Origin: Chitinophagaceae bacterium
Lineage (GTDB): Bacteria > Bacteroidota > Bacteroidia > Chitinophagales > Chitinophagaceae
Length of the DNA: 7,189 nt
Assembly (NCBI GenBank): GCA_947468255.1
Contig: CANIMM010000158.1
Coordinates: forward strand, 1-7,189
Reading direction: 5' to 3'
In this document: positions 6,401-7,189 of the stretch, one piece after another
How the letters are laid out: the number at the start of each line of letters is the position of its first letter
Numbering within the stretch: position 1 is the stretch's first letter
Notes under the pieces: model-generated
Told to the model about the DNA's origin: nothing
The model's database searches: none
The model's input: only the letters and a program-made list of their open reading frames with translations
Made by a program: the position numbers and the translations under genes

Positions 6401-7189
6401 TTTGGGATGGACAGGGGATGCCAAAACCGATGACCTGATCAATGTATTATTGCATAATTATAGCATCAAGTTCAACGAAGAGTTGGGCCGTTATAAAAGA
6501 GAAAAATTCAACATCAGTATCGGGGATGAATTGCCTGCAGGAGTATTGAAATTAGCAAAGGTTTACTTAGCGGTAAAACGTAAGTTGAAAGTGGGAGATA
6601 AGATGGCAGGACGCCATGGTAACAAGGGTATTGTTGCCAAGATTGTTCGCCAAGAAGATATGCCTTTCCTTGAAGATGGAACACCGGTTGATATTGTATT
6701 GAATCCATTGGGCGTACCTAGTCGTATGAACCTTGGTCAAATCTATGAAACGGTATTGGGCTGGGCCGGCGAAAAATTAGGTTTAAAATTTGCCACACCA
6801 ATTTTTGATGGTGCAAGTGTGGATGAAATTGCCCAAAAGATTACTGAAGCAGGGTTACCTAAGTTTGGACATACTTATTTATATGATGGCGAAACTGGTG
6901 ATCGTTTTGATCAGAAGGCTACCGTTGGTATTATTTATGTTATCAAACTTCACCATATGGTGGATGATAAAATGCATGCCCGTTCAATCGGACCATACAG
7001 TTTAATCACCCAACAACCATTGGGCGGTAAGGCTCAATTCGGAGGTCAACGTTTTGGAGAGATGGAAGTTTGGGCACTAGAAGCATATGGAGCCTCTAAC
7101 ATATTGCAGGAATTGTTGACGCTTAAATCAGATGATATCATCGGAAGGGCTAAAACATACGAAGCAATTGTAAAAGGTGAAAATATTCC
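3459..7189 (+). CDS. rpoB: DNA-directed RNA polymerase subunit beta (3'-truncated by window edge)
   Basis: RpoB is the beta subunit of RNA polymerase and forms half of the catalytic cleft with beta'. The frame runs from ATG 3459 ([16 protein letters not shown]) without a stop to the window end: 1243 codons plus two bases, out of roughly 1270 in Bacteroidota. Only the extreme C-terminus, downstream of [12 protein letters not shown], is missing. Landmarks in order are: protrusion with [25 protein letters not shown] (about 133-157, named here by its ends TPRG and SPGV); the rifampicin-pocket cluster [20 protein letters not shown] (471-490) and [37 protein letters not shown] (777-789; Glu779 and Asp780 correspond to E. 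coli Glu813 and Asp814); and [12 protein letters not shown] (from 1046; Lys1048 and Lys1056 correspond to E. coli Lys1065 and Lys1073). [15 protein letters not shown] and [20 protein letters not shown] follow. A charged, helical lineage insertion at about 903-1021 matches the position of the E. coli beta-i9 region. CGT and GGT codons dominate, consistent with high expression. The start is AT-rich without a Shine-Dalgarno. rpoC is expected next. Confidence 0.99.
   Translation, partial: [1243 protein letters not shown]

Noticed and set aside
5334..6708. Several reverse-strand open frames opposite rpoB
   Set aside because: All lie within the conserved rpoB coding region, and none has a plausible start context or family resemblance.
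6790..7005. Forward 71-residue open frame
   Set aside because: It is an out-of-frame reading inside rpoB, whose own frame encodes conserved beta-subunit sequence throughout.

Overview
The window looks like chromosomal DNA from a member of the Bacteroidota, most likely a Chitinophagaceae- or Sphingobacteriia-like lineage (the finer placement is inference). The protein sequences of L10 and RpoB have a Bacteroidota character. The rpoB upstream region carries a perfect TAnnTTTG, the -7 element of Bacteroidota promoters. The three visible start codons have AT-rich upstream sequence without a well-placed Shine-Dalgarno, as is usual in that phylum.

Layout, all on the + strand: (1) 1-549, the 3' part of rplJ (ribosomal protein L10), cut by the window's left edge; (2) 550-678, a 129-nt spacer with competing small hairpins and a six-codon mini-ORF; (3) 679-1050, rplL (L7/L12), complete; (4) 1075-1104, a strong intrinsic terminator with a GCAA tetraloop; (5) 1187-3226, a complete M13-family (neprilysin/PepO-like) zinc metallopeptidase, predicted lipoprotein; (6) 3227-3458, a gap holding a weak terminator candidate, a clear rpoB promoter, an approximately 84-nt leader with an imperfect hairpin, and a 14-bp perfect palindrome just before the start codon; (7) 3459-7189, rpoB (RNA polymerase beta subunit), 1243 codons visible, missing only the last few tens of residues at the right edge.

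This is the widely conserved rplJ-rplL-rpoB neighbourhood with an unrelated peptidase gene placed between the ribosomal stalk genes and rpoB. In the classical arrangement rplL and rpoB are co-transcribed through a leaky attenuator. Here the terminator after rplL, the peptidase gene and the separate promoter in front of rpoB suggest that stalk and RNA polymerase synthesis have been transcriptionally uncoupled. L10 and L7/L12 form the ribosomal stalk together. RpoB is the catalytic beta subunit of RNA polymerase. The peptidase is an envelope protein with no obvious functional link to either. I see no mobile element, CRISPR array, tRNA or rRNA, and no clear evidence of a wholly new system. The unusual parts are the gene order and the regulatory architecture of the spacers.
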